A DNA stretch of 64,000 nucleotides, taken from contig JAUVXJ010000003.1 in the NCBI GenBank assembly GCA_030603665.1, forward strand, positions 21,377 through 85,376. Reading direction: 5' to 3'. The DNA is from Chloroflexota bacterium (GTDB taxonomy: Bacteria > Chloroflexota > Anaerolineae > UBA7937 > B3-Chlor). The translations under genes and the position numbers were made by a program. Below, in pieces: positions 41,728-51,600 of the stretch. A model generated the notes under the pieces. The model did no database searches and was not told the DNA's origin. It was given only the letters and a program-made list of their open reading frames with translations. Position 1 is the first letter of the stretch. The number at the start of each line of letters is the position of its first letter.

Positions 41728-42333
41728 ATGAGGTACGTCATCGGCCTGACGGGCAACATCGGCAGTGGCAAGAGCACTGTGCTGGAGATGCTCGGCCAGC
41801 TGGGGGCCAGAATAGTGGACGCCGATGAACTGGTGCACCAGGTGATGGAGCAGGGCACCCCGGTGTGGCAGTCCGTTTTGGATACCTTTGGTGAGGCCAT
41901 CCTCGACGAGCACGGTGGTATCGATCGCAAGAAGCTGGGCGCTCTCGTCTTTGAAGATCCCCAGGCCTTGAAGCGCCTCGAAGAGATAGTCCATCCGGCG
42001 GTCAATGACAGATTCCTGGACCTGGTACAGAACGCCGAAGAGCCGGTCATAGCCATGGAAGCGGTGAAACTGATCGAGAGCGGCGCTCACCGCGCACTGA
42101 GTTCCCTCTGGCTGGTGACCTGTCCGGCAGAGGAGCGCTTTCGCCGGCTTGTGGAGGGGCGGGGGGAAGACCCGGAAGAAGTTGAGGAACGACTGGAGGC
42201 CCAGATGCCGGAGGAGGAACAGGCACTATGGGCGGACGTGGTGATAGACAACGGAGGAACGCCGGAGCAGACCCGGGAGCAGGTCAAGGCTGAATGGGAC
42301 CGGATCCAGGAGCAGCTATGCCATCAACGGTGA
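41728..42333 (+). CDS. coaE: Dephospho-CoA kinase
   Basis: The 201-aa kinase performs the last step of coenzyme A synthesis, phosphorylating dephospho-CoA at the 3'-OH. The P-loop GLTGNIGSGKST (6-17) and VDADELVHQVM (the CoA-binding acid) are clear, as are the lid region GRGEDPEEVEERLEAQMPEE and a late conserved DVVIDNGG. Length is typical. I chose ATG 41728 over the upstream frame because it begins directly at the first strand and lies just behind a strong promoter. The last 16 nt overlap the following GNAT gene. Confidence 0.95.
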   Translation: MRYVIGLTGNIGSGKSTVLEMLGQLGARIVDADELVHQVMEQGTPVWQSVLDTFGEAILDEHGGIDRKKLGALVFEDPQALKRLEEIVHPAVNDRFLDLVQNAEEPVIAMEAVKLIESGAHRALSSLWLVTCPAEERFRRLVEGRGEDPEEVEERLEAQMPEEEQALWADVVIDNGGTPEQTREQVKAEWDRIQEQLCHQR

Positions 42334-42788
42334 TCGTGCGCCGGGCATCAAGACAGGATCTGGAGTCTATCGCCGAGATCGTGCGCAAAGGCTCGGGAGG
42401 AAGATCTGCCTTTGACCAGGGAACGCTCCTCGAAAGACTGTTCGAATGGGCCTACTTCGTGTCGGCCACCAGCAAGATCATGGGCGTCGTTCGCTGGCAG
42501 GCAACCAACTTCGTTGCCTGCTTGAAGGACCTGCACGTTTACCCTCCAACGCAGCGCAGACGTATGGGCGCTCCCCTGTTGGAAAGAGTGGAGGAGGAGG
42601 CCAAGGCGCTGGCCTGCGAGGTAGCGCTGCTTATCGCGGACCAGCGCTCCTCTTGGAGAGCCATCAAGTTCTATCGAAGTCTGGGCTATGAACGCGCCAA
42701 GACAGAGGAAGTGGCTCGGGCGTGGAGAGACGTGATCGAGGAACACCAGGGCACCGGCGAGATAGTGCTCCTCAAGAGGTTGCGATAG
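42318..42788 (+). CDS. GNAT-family N-acetyltransferase
   Basis: The 156-aa protein begins MPSTVIVRRASRQDLESIAE (beta1-alpha1 of GNAT). LKDLHVYPPTQRRRMGAPLL carries the acetyl-CoA pyrophosphate loop in the Q/RxxGxG/A position, and a late WRAIKFYRSLGYERA matches motif B. Substrate unknown. ATG 42318 has AGGAG 6 nt upstream inside coaE, so the genes are translationally coupled. Confidence 0.86.
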   Translation: MPSTVIVRRASRQDLESIAEIVRKGSGGRSAFDQGTLLERLFEWAYFVSATSKIMGVVRWQATNFVACLKDLHVYPPTQRRRMGAPLLERVEEEAKALACEVALLIADQRSSWRAIKFYRSLGYERAKTEEVARAWRDVIEEHQGTGEIVLLKRLR

Positions 42789-42864
42789 ACGCCAAGCATG
42801 GCCCCAATTGGAGGGTAGCGCCCGGCAGGGGCGGGCTTAGCGAAGACAAGGAGGCTACTGACAG

Positions 42865-43056
42865 ATGGCGCAGCTCAAGGAGTTTGCAAACCAACACCCC
42901 AATCTGGCCGCCTGGATAGCTCTGGGTCTGGGTATGGTCATCATGTTGCTCATCGCGGTCCGCCACGTGGGCCTTCTGCCGGGACAGATACTGGCCCTGG
43001 TGGTGGTCACCGTCCTCCTGGCGGGTCTGTGCGTGTGGATCATCAGCCTGGAGTAG
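42865..43056 (+). CDS. Small two-helix membrane protein (63 aa)
   Basis: The product begins MAQLKEFANQHPNLAAWIAL and has two hydrophobic helices (about 17-33, 41-60) joined by RHVGLLPGQ. AAGGAGG lies upstream at acceptable spacing, and a strong terminator follows, so this is a genuine gene in the coaE operon. No family recognised. Confidence 0.72.
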   Translation: MAQLKEFANQHPNLAAWIALGLGMVIMLLIAVRHVGLLPGQILALVVVTVLLAGLCVWIISLE

Positions 43057-43096
43057 CCTGACTCTTCGAGTCCTGCTGACTTAGCGACCTCGTTCG

Positions 43097-43126
43097 GGGG
43101 AGAGCGTACGCTCTCCCCTTTCTCTT
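43097..43126 (+). terminator. Intrinsic terminator after the coaE operon
   Basis: GGGGAGAGCGT (43097-43107) pairs with its perfect inverse (43108-43118), followed by a T-rich run. Confidence 0.85.
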
Positions 43127-43189
43127 ATAAGAATTCCAACCCCAACCTTAAACTTCATGCGCTCCTGCTCAACATCCTGGCTTTGCACC

Positions 43190-43218
43190 TTGATAAAGTC
43201 TCACTTCTGCGTTATAAT
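43190..43218 (+). promoter_or_regulatory. Promoter of the DUF2089-MFS-GNAT-LiaX-like operon
   Basis: TTGATA (43190-43195), 17 nt, TATAAT (43213-43218). The leader of about 400 nt holds the two small ORFs at 43255 and 43416. Confidence 0.78.
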
Positions 43219-43254
43219 CTTCAACGTGCTCATTGAGTTCTATAAGGTTCGGCT

Positions 43255-43413
43255 ATGAAATCTTCATCGGTAGCACCGAGTACGCAGCGGCTGCGCGCCG
43301 TAGGACCCAGGGGCGTTCCGACTGATCCTCTTCAAGCGGTCGCGAAAGCCCACGACGACCAGAGTGTAGCCTTTGAGGGGCGGCTCTGGGCACAGGGACT
43401 GTCAAGGAGGTAG
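43255..43413 (+). CDS. Possible 52-aa leader ORF
   Basis: The ATG is preceded by AAGG at 7 nt. The frame ends QGLSRR at a TAG that overlaps the ribosome-binding site of the next small ORF. No similarity recognised. Confidence 0.35.
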   Translation: MKSSSVAPSTQRLRAVGPRGVPTDPLQAVAKAHDDQSVAFEGRLWAQGLSRR

Positions 43414-43415
43414 AC

Positions 43416-43589
43416 ATGGAGTTGACGTGGCGTGAGTACGAGTTCACCGTCAGTGTACGAAAGAGGAGATCACGGCGGGGGAAGTCGACCGATAGGACGC
43501 CCCTCGATCAGCCATCGGCAGCACATAGTGACGCGAAGGCCCAGCACATTCTGGCCTCTGGCACCCGCTACCTGCTGCCAATGAGATAG
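43416..43589 (+). CDS. Small basic protein (57 aa) in the leader of the DUF2089 operon
   Basis: The ATG at 43416 is preceded by AAGGAGGTAGAC, nearly perfect. The product begins MELTWREYEFTVSVRKRRSR and ends TRYLLPMR, and its stop lies 29 nt before the DUF2089 gene. The basic core is compatible with a nucleic-acid ligand. Real translation is likely because of the ribosome-binding site. No family recognised. Confidence 0.6.
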   Translation: MELTWREYEFTVSVRKRRSRRGKSTDRTPLDQPSAAHSDAKAQHILASGTRYLLPMR

Positions 43590-43618
43590 TCGACAACGCT
43601 CGAGAAGGGAGATGGAGC

Positions 43619-43996
43619 ATGTATCAAGTCATCGGAAAGTGCCCAGTATGCGGAGATGAGCTGACTGTCAGCAGGCTCCACTGCCGCAATTGCGACACGG
43701 CCCTGGAGGGACACTTCAACCTGGGCAAGTTCTACCGCCTCACACCGGAGCAGTTGCACTTCGTGGAGACCTTCATCAAATGCGAAGGCAAGATCACCAG
43801 GGTGGAGGAAGAACTGGGGATTTCGTATCCCACAGTACGGAACCGCCTCAATGACGTCATTCGCGCCCTGGGGTACGAGGTCCCCGCCCAGGCCACGGCG
43901 AGCGCTGAGCGTCGAAAGGCGATCTTGGAGCAGGTCCAGGCCGGCGAGATCGCCCCTGAGGACGCGGTGGAACTATTGAAGGGTGCAGAGAGATAG
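43619..43996 (+). CDS. DUF2089 protein (zinc ribbon plus helix-turn-helix)
   Basis: The 125-aa protein has an N-terminal zinc ribbon (GKCPVCGDELTVSRLHCRNC, CxxC and CxxC, residues 8-25). An HTH follows with PEQLHFVETFIKCEGKITRV and ISYPTVRNRLNDVIRALG. A C-terminal helix RRKAILEQVQAGEIAPEDAV closely resembles the N-terminus of the LiaX-like protein at 46314. The family is presumed to regulate transcription. It is first of a four-gene operon, only 2 nt before the MFS start. Confidence 0.9.
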   Translation: MYQVIGKCPVCGDELTVSRLHCRNCDTALEGHFNLGKFYRLTPEQLHFVETFIKCEGKITRVEEELGISYPTVRNRLNDVIRALGYEVPAQATASAERRKAILEQVQAGEIAPEDAVELLKGAER

Positions 43997-43998
43997 GG

Positions 43999-45288
43999 AT
44001 GCAGGAGCACAGCGGCGAGCGTGTATCTTTCATCGATGTCCTGCGTGATAGGGACTTCCTGGCACTTTGGTTGGGGCAGATCATCTCTCAGATTGGAGAT
44101 AGCTTCACCTTCCTGGCGCTGCTGATCACCGTCAACCGGCTGACGGGCTCCACTGTGGCCATGGGGATAATGATGATCTCCCTCACTCTGCCGCAACTCC
44201 TCTTCAGCTTCCTGGCTGGCGTCATCGTCGATCGCGTGGATCGGAAACAAGTGATGATCATCTCCGATCTCCTGCGAGGAGTGCTCGTACTGGCCTTCCT
44301 CACTGTGCGTACCGCAGAACAGGTCTACATCTACTACATCGTCGGCTTCCTGCTCTCCTCGGTGAGCGTGTTCTTCTTGCCCGCCAAGACGGCCATGATC
44401 CCTCGCATCATCGAAGGCGATCAGAAGCTGCTCTCTGCCAACGCCCTATCCCAGACCGTTCGAGTAGTGGCGCTGCTCATCGGACCCGCCTTGGCCGGCT
44501 TCGCCATCGCCTGGTTGGGTGCCTCCGTGGCCTTCGTTCTGGACTCACTCACCTATTTCGTCTCAGCCCTCGCCATCGTCACCATAAGAACCAGTGGGAA
44601 GACGTCCGACGAGGGGAGGATGGGCGTAGCGATGGTCTGGCACCGCTTTGCAGAGGGCTTCTCGTACACCCTGCACAACCGCACCATCCTGGGCATCATG
44701 GTCACCCTCTTGGTGGCTTTCTTAGGGGTAGGGGCCATCGAAGTCTTGTTCGTGCCGTACCTGCAGGGGGAGTTCGGATCTGGTGCAGAGGGCGTGGGCT
44801 TCGTGCAGACCGCGCAGGGTCTGGGCATGCTGGTAGGAAGCGTGATCATCGGCAATCTGGCAGCACGCTTCCGGCTGACGCGCATCATCGCCTGGTCCAT
44901 TGTTTTGCTCGGCGTCGCTATCGTGGCCTGCGGATTGACCAGCCACTTCGTGCTTATTCCCATGACCACGTTCGTCGCCGGCCTGAGCCTGGCCCCTCTC
45001 AACGCCTCTCTGAGTACTCTGATGCAGGTCACGGTCCCCGACGAGAAACTGGGCAGAGTAGGAAGTGTCGTCGATACCACCCTGACTGTGAGTTACCTGA
45101 TCTCCATGGGCAGCGCTGCTTTTCTCGCCGATGCCTTTGGCATCCGCACGGTCTTCGTCGGCGCAGGCGTTGTCACCGCTCTCTCCATTCTACCTGCCCT
45201 GACGATGATGAAAGAGCCCGTGACCGGCTCGCTGCGCGTTCCAGAGAAGATTGGCCAGCGCTCCGCAGAGCAGCTGGCGGAGGTATGA
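43999..45288 (+). CDS. MFS efflux transporter (MFS_3 / macrolide-efflux type)
   Basis: The 429-aa permease begins SFIDVLRDRDFLALWLGQII and has loop 2-3 VDRVDRKQVMIISDLLRGV, characteristic of MefA-like and enterobactin-exporter-like carriers, with 12 helices. GNLAARFRLTRIIAW marks the C-terminal half. It probably expels drugs or siderophore-like molecules. Immediately downstream of the DUF2089 regulator and 3 nt upstream of a GNAT gene, consistent with a small stress-response operon. Confidence 0.86.
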   Translation: MQEHSGERVSFIDVLRDRDFLALWLGQIISQIGDSFTFLALLITVNRLTGSTVAMGIMMISLTLPQLLFSFLAGVIVDRVDRKQVMIISDLLRGVLVLAFLTVRTAEQVYIYYIVGFLLSSVSVFFLPAKTAMIPRIIEGDQKLLSANALSQTVRVVALLIGPALAGFAIAWLGASVAFVLDSLTYFVSALAIVTIRTSGKTSDEGRMGVAMVWHRFAEGFSYTLHNRTILGIMVTLLVAFLGVGAIEVLFVPYLQGEFGSGAEGVGFVQTAQGLGMLVGSVIIGNLAARFRLTRIIAWSIVLLGVAIVACGLTSHFVLIPMTTFVAGLSLAPLNASLSTLMQVTVPDEKLGRVGSVVDTTLTVSYLISMGSAAFLADAFGIRTVFVGAGVVTALSILPALTMMKEPVTGSLRVPEKIGQRSAEQLAEV

Positions 45289-45291
45289 CCC

Positions 45292-46293
45292 ATGATTGCC
45301 AGCCTCGCCGAGGGGGACAGCAACCTCCGTGGACTGCGTCCCTTCAACCCTTTGGTGGATTTCGGGCCAACTTCCGAACTCATAGAACTCGCGTTCGGTG
45401 AAGACCTGGATCCTGCAAGCCGTGCGATGTTACACGAGATGCGCACCTTTGGCTGGCTGCTTGGACCTCTATTCTGGCTGTTCAACGCTCTGCATTCGCC
45501 CCTGGCCGACTCCTTTGGTGGGTACGTATGGGTTGATGAAGGCGACATCGTGGGCAATGTCACGGTGCATCGTCGGTACAAAGGCAATGCGGGATGGTTC
45601 ATCAGCAATCTAGCCGTACATCCCAATCACCGAGGAAAGGGAATCGCTCGGGAGCTCATCTCAGCAGGGATGGAGCTGGCGAGACAGAAAGCAGCCCAAC
45701 GCATCAGCCTGGAAGTGCGGGCACAGAACGTCCCAGCGCTGAAGCTGTATCAAGACCTCGGCTTCACTCAGGTGGACTCAGTGAGTAGTATGAGGATGGA
45801 CCCCCTTCGTGCTGCGAAGCCGGTGCCCGCAGAGATGTACGAAACCAAGATGCTGAAGCCATCCGAGTGGGGGCAGCTCCTCCCACTGGCCGAGGATGCC
45901 CTGTCTCCGGAGGCCAGAGAGATCAGGCCCCTGCGAAAAGAGGACTACCCGCCATCCTTCCTCCGGCGGCTCGTCTCAGGCATGGGAGACCTACTGAACG
46001 GGCGAACCACACATCGCATCGCAGCCCACAGCCATAGCGAGTTCGCTGGTGTCGTGAAGCTGCGGACGGGAGGCTTCCTGGTCCCCCATTCGCTGACCCT
46101 GATGGTGCATCCCGCACACCGGAGCAAGGTGGAGGAAACGCTACTGACACATGCGCTCGCCATCCTTGAGACTCGCCGCTCGAGGACCTTGCTGGCCAAG
46201 ATTCAGCCCTCATACGAGCTCGCCCGCGACGTATTCAAGCAGTACGGCTTCGTGGAAGAGGAAACACTGGGCCTTCTGACTCTAAGCTTGTAG
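45292..46293 (+). CDS. GNAT-family N-acetyltransferase with a long C-terminal extension
   Basis: The 333-aa protein carries one clear GNAT core (about 70-165): VDEGDIVGNVTVHRRYKG, AVHPNHRGKGIARELISAGM with the Q/RxxGxG/A pyrophosphate loop, and NVPALKLYQDLGF. The second half (about 200-333) is a diverged GNAT-like copy with MVHPAHRSKVEETLLTHALA, lacking the full loop. Thus one domain is probably active and the other regulatory, as in tandem GNATs. Substrate unknown. 3 nt downstream of the MFS gene. Confidence 0.85.
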   Translation: MIASLAEGDSNLRGLRPFNPLVDFGPTSELIELAFGEDLDPASRAMLHEMRTFGWLLGPLFWLFNALHSPLADSFGGYVWVDEGDIVGNVTVHRRYKGNAGWFISNLAVHPNHRGKGIARELISAGMELARQKAAQRISLEVRAQNVPALKLYQDLGFTQVDSVSSMRMDPLRAAKPVPAEMYETKMLKPSEWGQLLPLAEDALSPEAREIRPLRKEDYPPSFLRRLVSGMGDLLNGRTTHRIAAHSHSEFAGVVKLRTGGFLVPHSLTLMVHPAHRSKVEETLLTHALAILETRRSRTLLAKIQPSYELARDVFKQYGFVEEETLGLLTLSL

Positions 46294-46313
46294 GACACAC
46301 AGGAGGAATGCTC

Positions 46314-46676
46314 ATGGCAACTGAGGAAGAGAGACTACAGATCCTGGAGATGATACAGGGGGGGCAGGTCACTGCCGAGGAGGGCGCCAAGCTCCTCGAT
46401 GCTCTGGAACAGCCATCCCGCGGTGAGAGGAGAGAAGGCTCCCCGCGCTGGTTCCGCGTCCGCGTCACCGACATCAACACCGGCAAGAGCAAGGTGAACA
46501 TCAACCTGCCCATGAAGGTCTTGGACATCGGTGCAAAGATTGGTGCCAAGTTCGGGGCCCCGGCTGACCTGGACATCGAGGGTATCGTAAGAGCCATCAA
46601 GGAAGGTGCCGAGGGGAAGATCGTAGACGTGGAAGACATAGAGGACGGAGAGCGCGTCGAGATATACGTGGAATAG
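46314..46676 (+). CDS. LiaX/SHOCT-like N-terminal domain protein
   Basis: The 120-aa product begins ATEEERLQILEMIQGGQVTA with EEGAKLLDALEQ, the YvlB/LiaX N-terminal SHOCT-like helical pair. A beta-strand region follows (WFRVRVTDINTGKSKVNINL) and DIEGIVRAIKEGAEGKIVDV. ATG 46314 is preferred over ATG 46308 because AGGAGG lies 7 nt upstream of it. In LiaX-like proteins this domain senses envelope stress. As last gene of the DUF2089 operon it may be its effector or sensor. Confidence 0.85.
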   Translation: MATEEERLQILEMIQGGQVTAEEGAKLLDALEQPSRGERREGSPRWFRVRVTDINTGKSKVNINLPMKVLDIGAKIGAKFGAPADLDIEGIVRAIKEGAEGKIVDVEDIEDGERVEIYVE

Positions 46677-46787
46677 GCTGACCTCAACCTGTCAGCACCC
46701 GTACAATCGGGGGCAAACGACGAGGCAGGGAGACGACAAGTAGCGTGCAACGGGGTGAGAGCGCTCGTTCTGAGACGACCGCTGATC

Positions 46788-48413
46788 CTACGGGGAACGC
46801 AGCCCCGTCTCGTAGCTAGCCACGAGCCGGCCCTCGGGGTCAAGGACGGTGACGGAGACAAGGCTACCGGGAAGTAGCCCTGAGGGCAGAGACAGCTGCT
46901 CCAGAACTGAGCTCTCCGGGCTGACTACCACCTGGCCCCGGTAGAACTCTTCATCCCCCCGGCTCAGTAGGATTGTGACCTCTTGATTGGACGTGGCCGC
47001 AACGCCCAGGTCCAGCGAGTCCTCATGTAGGCGGAGGCTTAGCGCCAGCTCCCGATTGGCGTAGTCCAGTCCACCGATACCCTGGAAAGGGTACCAGTAC
47101 TCCAGCCAGCTCTTGCTACCTCCAGGCTCCAGGCTGATGTCGTCCTCAGGCCAGAACGTCCGGTTGGGGCCGCCCCACATCTCGAAGTACTGACTGCCGT
47201 CGTCCGTGTACTCGTATGCATACGGCGACTGCTGCCCCCAGGCGAAGAGCTTGACCCCTGGTACATCCTGTCTTGAGAAGACGCGGGCCACGCCCAGTTC
47301 GGCATCGTGATTGTAGGCTCCCACGAAATCCTCACCGGGGTCGGGGATGAAGAAGCCCAGCCAATCCTCCCAGTTGTGGTACCAGGAGAGATCTCTCCCC
47401 TGCCACACTGGCCAGTCCATCAACGCCCGCTCCTCAGGGAGTCCACTGCCGGGACCGGCGCTGTGGACAACGACGTCATCCGTGGGATAGACGAACTCTG
47501 TATTAGGGGACACGGTAGACCCCCCCAGGGTCAGCATGGCGTTGGTCCAGTACTGGTAGCTGACGGGAGAGCTGGTGGGATTCTCGACATGGGGACGTAT
47601 GACAAAGTACGCTGTGTTGGGAGCCAGGGAAATCTCCACTCGCACACGGGGCCGCGCCTCGGTGGTATCCCTGAGCGTGACCGTTGCTCCTCCAGCCGTC
47701 CTCTCCACGGTGTAGGTCCAGGGCACACCCCACTCGTAGCCGTGCTCGTGGACGGGGAACGCCCACTCCATGCCACCCACCGCGAGCCACCAGTTCTGGG
47801 CACGGGTGAGCGGGCCCCACGGGGTAGGCTTCAGGACCCGGTTGCGATAGAAGATGTTCTGTCCCGTAGGTTTGAAGACGCACTCGTAGATGCGCCCACC
47901 CAGTTCCGGTAAGATGGTCAACCGCAGATGCCGGTTCTCCAAGACAACAGCGGTGAAAGGTCTCAACGCCGTGGAGCCGACGGAGGGCTCGCCATAGGCC
48001 ATCCGGTCCAGCCAGAGGTATGGCACATCATGTTGCTCGTCGAGAGCTTGCCTGAGATACGGCTCGTAGGCATAGGCCGGGATAGAGATGGTCGTCTCTT
48101 GGACCACGACCTCTTCGACGGACGCGACGGGGACCTCTTGGGAAGTCACCGTTGGTGGCGCCGGTGGCGCCCAAGTAGGCTCCGCCTCCGGCGAGGGAGT
48201 TGGTGACTTGGCGGGATCGCGGTGGGGCGGAACGGTTGCTTCCGGACTGGCCGCTGAAGTGGTGCCAGCCCCACGGGTGGCGGTGGCTGGGATTATCGAT
48301 TGTGTAGGGGACGGTGGTGGACTAGTCGCCACTGTGCACCCGAAGAGAGCGGGAAGCAGGCAGGAAACCAGCAAAGCTGTCGCATAGAGCCTATCCCTCT
48401 TCAAGGGCCACAC
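46788..48413 (-). CDS. Secreted DUF5107-domain lipoprotein (galactose-mutarotase-like fold)
   Basis: The 541-aa product starts at a GTG and carries a signal peptide with lipobox LFGC (about 23-26), then a Pro/Thr-rich linker to about residue 85. The domain contains LTILPELGGRIYECVFKPTG, GGMEWAFPVHEHGYEWGVPW, YQYWTNAMLTLGG and GLDYANRELALSLR, typical of DUF5107 proteins with a galactose-mutarotase-like beta sandwich. It probably binds or processes a carbohydrate at the cell surface. Convergent with the operon at 43.6-46.7 kb and followed by 110 bp without features. Confidence 0.82.
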   Translation of the reverse strand: MWPLKRDRLYATALLVSCLLPALFGCTVATSPPPSPTQSIIPATATRGAGTTSAASPEATVPPHRDPAKSPTPSPEAEPTWAPPAPPTVTSQEVPVASVEEVVVQETTISIPAYAYEPYLRQALDEQHDVPYLWLDRMAYGEPSVGSTALRPFTAVVLENRHLRLTILPELGGRIYECVFKPTGQNIFYRNRVLKPTPWGPLTRAQNWWLAVGGMEWAFPVHEHGYEWGVPWTYTVERTAGGATVTLRDTTEARPRVRVEISLAPNTAYFVIRPHVENPTSSPVSYQYWTNAMLTLGGSTVSPNTEFVYPTDDVVVHSAGPGSGLPEERALMDWPVWQGRDLSWYHNWEDWLGFFIPDPGEDFVGAYNHDAELGVARVFSRQDVPGVKLFAWGQQSPYAYEYTDDGSQYFEMWGGPNRTFWPEDDISLEPGGSKSWLEYWYPFQGIGGLDYANRELALSLRLHEDSLDLGVAATSNQEVTILLSRGDEEFYRGQVVVSPESSVLEQLSLPSGLLPGSLVSVTVLDPEGRLVASYETGLRSP

Positions 48414-48602
48414 ACCTCAGTCTATGGATCTACCGTATGCTACCATAGCGCCTGAGTTGCCACCAGCACCGTGAGGCGGCAGAAAAGGAACAATCTTAAA
48501 ACTGAACACTCGGACCCAACTTGGTCCTCACTGCCCGATCTTTTGTGCTATAATAGGACCGAGTGATTCCCCAGAAGTACGAGCTTCGGAGAGTTCAACG
48601 CA

Positions 48603-51600
48603 ATGGCTGAGTTTGTGCATCTCCACGTCCACAGCGAGTACTCTCTACTCGATGGCTTGAGCCGGATAGAAGACCTCGTTCAGCGAGCCAAAGAGCTGGA
48701 TATGGAATCCCTTGCCATCACGGATCACGGTGTCATGTACGCCGCTCTGGATTTCTATCGACAGGCTGTGCAAGGCGGGATCAAGCCTATCATCGGGTGC
48801 GAGATGTATATGGCCCGCGAGAGCATGCACAGCCGTCGCCCTCGACAGGATGGCAGGCCCTACCACCTGGTTCTTCTCGCCGAAGACCAGAAAGGCTACC
48901 AGAACCTGCTGCAATTGACCACCAAAGGGCATCTCGACGGCTTCTACTACAAACCCCGGATCGACAAGGAGCTCCTCTCGCAGCATTGTGACGGCTTGGT
49001 GGCCCTCTCGGCGTGTGCCAAGGGCGAGGTAGCCTATCTGCTCGGCCAGGGCGACGCTGAAGGTGCCCGCCGCGCGGCGGCCTGGTACCGCGACATCTTT
49101 GGCCCTGACAGATTCTATCTCGAGTTGCAGGAACATGATATCCCTGATCTCGCGGACATCAATCGGCAGCTTATCTCCATCTCTCACGACCTGGAAATCC
49201 CTCTGGTGGCCACCAATGACGTGCACTACGTCCGCCGAGAAGACATCCAGGCGCATGATCTCCTCCTGTGCATTCAAACCAACGCCACGGTCAACGATCC
49301 CAACCGCATGAAGATGCAGGGTGCCGGCTACCACTTGAGAAGCTTCGATGAGATGGCAGCTCTGTTCTCTGAGATCCCAGAGGCGCTGAGCAACACGCTG
49401 AAGATCGCTGAGCGCTGTGATCTCACCTTCGACTTCGAGACCCTGCACCTCCCTCCCTTCCGCGTCCCGCCAGACCACACCAATGAGACCTACCTTGCCC
49501 AGTTGTGTCAAGAGGGCTTGCAGCAACGGTATGGCCACCCCACGACCGAGGTCAAAGACCGCCTCGAACACGAGCAGAAGCTGGTTGGCGAGATGGGCTT
49601 TGCGGGCTACTTCCTCATAGTCTGGGATCTCATCCGATTCTCCAAAGAGAGAGGAATCCTTGTGGGTCCCGGCAGGGGTTCGGCCGCGGGCAGTATAGTA
49701 TCCTATTGTCTCGGCATCACAGACCTGGACCCCCTCAAGCACGGTCTCTTCTTCGAGCGATTCCTGAACCCCGGGCGCCGCACTATGCCTGACATAGACA
49801 TGGACTTTCCCGAGGATCGGCGCGCCGAGGTCATGGCCTATGCTGTGGAGAAATACGGGCAGGACCATGTGGCTCAAATCATCACCTTTGGCACCATGGC
49901 CGCCAGGGCAGCCATCCGCGATGCCGGGCGTGCCCTGGATCTGCCCCCCGGCGACGTGGACAGAACAGCCAAGCTCATCCCCTTCGGGCATACGATAGAG
50001 GAAGCCCTCAACACCGCGCCGGAATTGAAGCAACTCTACGAAGAGCACAGCTACATTCGTGATCTGGTGGAGGCAGCCAGGAATCTGGAAGGTGCGGTGA
50101 GACACGCCTCTACCCACGCTGCCGGTGTGGTGATCACCGATGAGCCTCTCACCCAGTACGTCCCCCTGCAACGGGCCATCAAGGGCGACGGCCTGATCAC
50201 CCAATACGCCATGGGTGAACTGGAGAGCATCGGCCTGCTGAAGATGGATTTCCTCGGGCTGTCAACGCTGACCGTCATCCAGCGAACCCTGGATCTAGTC
50301 ACGGAAACCCACGGTGTGGAACTCAGTCTGGAAGACATCGACCTGGACGACCCGGAGTCGTATCGCCTGCTCTCCGGAGGCGAGGTCACGGGCATCTTTC
50401 AGGTGGAAAGCGCGGGGATGCGTCGCGTGCTGCGTGAGCTGCGGCCATCCTCCTTCGCCGACGTGATGGCTGCTCTCGCCCTGTACCGCCCCGGTCCGAT
50501 GGAGTACATCCCCGAGTTCATCAAGCGCAAGCATGGCGAAATGGCGATAGAGTACACGATCCCAGAACTGGAGCCCATCCTGGAAGAGACGTACGGCGTG
50601 ATCGTCTACCAGGAACAGATCATTCGCATGGCGCGAGAGCTGGCCGGCTTCAGTACCAGCGAGGCGGACATGTTCCGCCACGCCATCGGTAAGAAGAAGG
50701 CGGCAGAGCTGGAGGCCCAGCGCGAGATGTTCATTCGCGGGCTGGTCGCCAATGGTATCGCTGAGGACACCGCCGAAGAGATCTTCAAGATGATCGAGTA
50801 CTTTGCCCGCTATGGGTTCAACAAGGCCCACGCGGCAGCCTACGCTGTCATCACCTGCCAGACCGCATACCTCAAGGCTCATCACCCAGTGGAGTACATG
50901 GCTGCTCTTCTTACCGTGGACAAGGACAACAGCGACCGAGTCGCCATGGAGGTGGCGGACTGTCGTCGCCTGAAGATCCCGGTCCTTCCGCCGAACATCA
51001 ACCACAGTGACCTTCAGTTCACCATTGAGAAGAGCATCTCAGACACCGCCGATGACGTACAAGGCGTAGAGGGTGGTTCAGCCATACGCTTCGGCCTGGG
51101 AGCGGTGAAGAACGTCGGCCAAGGTCCGATACAGGTAATCCTCCAGGGCCGCCAGGACCGCCCTTTCGGAGACATCGGCGACTTCTGCCGTCGGGTGGAC
51201 TTGCGCCAGGTGAACCGCCGGGCCTTGGACAGCCTCATGCGCTGTGGAGCCCTCGACGACTTCGGCACCAGAGGCCAGCTGCTCAGTGGTATAGATACCA
51301 TGATGAGCATCAGTCAGCAGGCCCACCATGCGCAGGAAATCGGGCAGCTCACCATGTTCGACCTCGGCCAGCAGGCGGCAGCGACGCTGAACCTGTCCCA
51401 CGGTCCGGATGTGCCTCGCCGCACCAAGTTGGCCTGGGAAAAGGAGTTGTTGGGGCTATACATATCGGAGCATCCTTTGGCGCGCATGGCTCCCAGCATG
51501 GACAAGCACACCTCTGCCTTGTGTGGCGAGATAGCCGCGAGCCTTTCCGGTCAGACGGTGATCATTGCCGGCATGGTGTCGAGCGTACGACGCATCACGA

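Noticed and set aside
48549..48554. TATAAT upstream of dnaE as promoter
   Set aside because: No -35-like hexamer at 16-18 nt; the closest TTGGTC is 22 nt away. Left out as a promoter feature.
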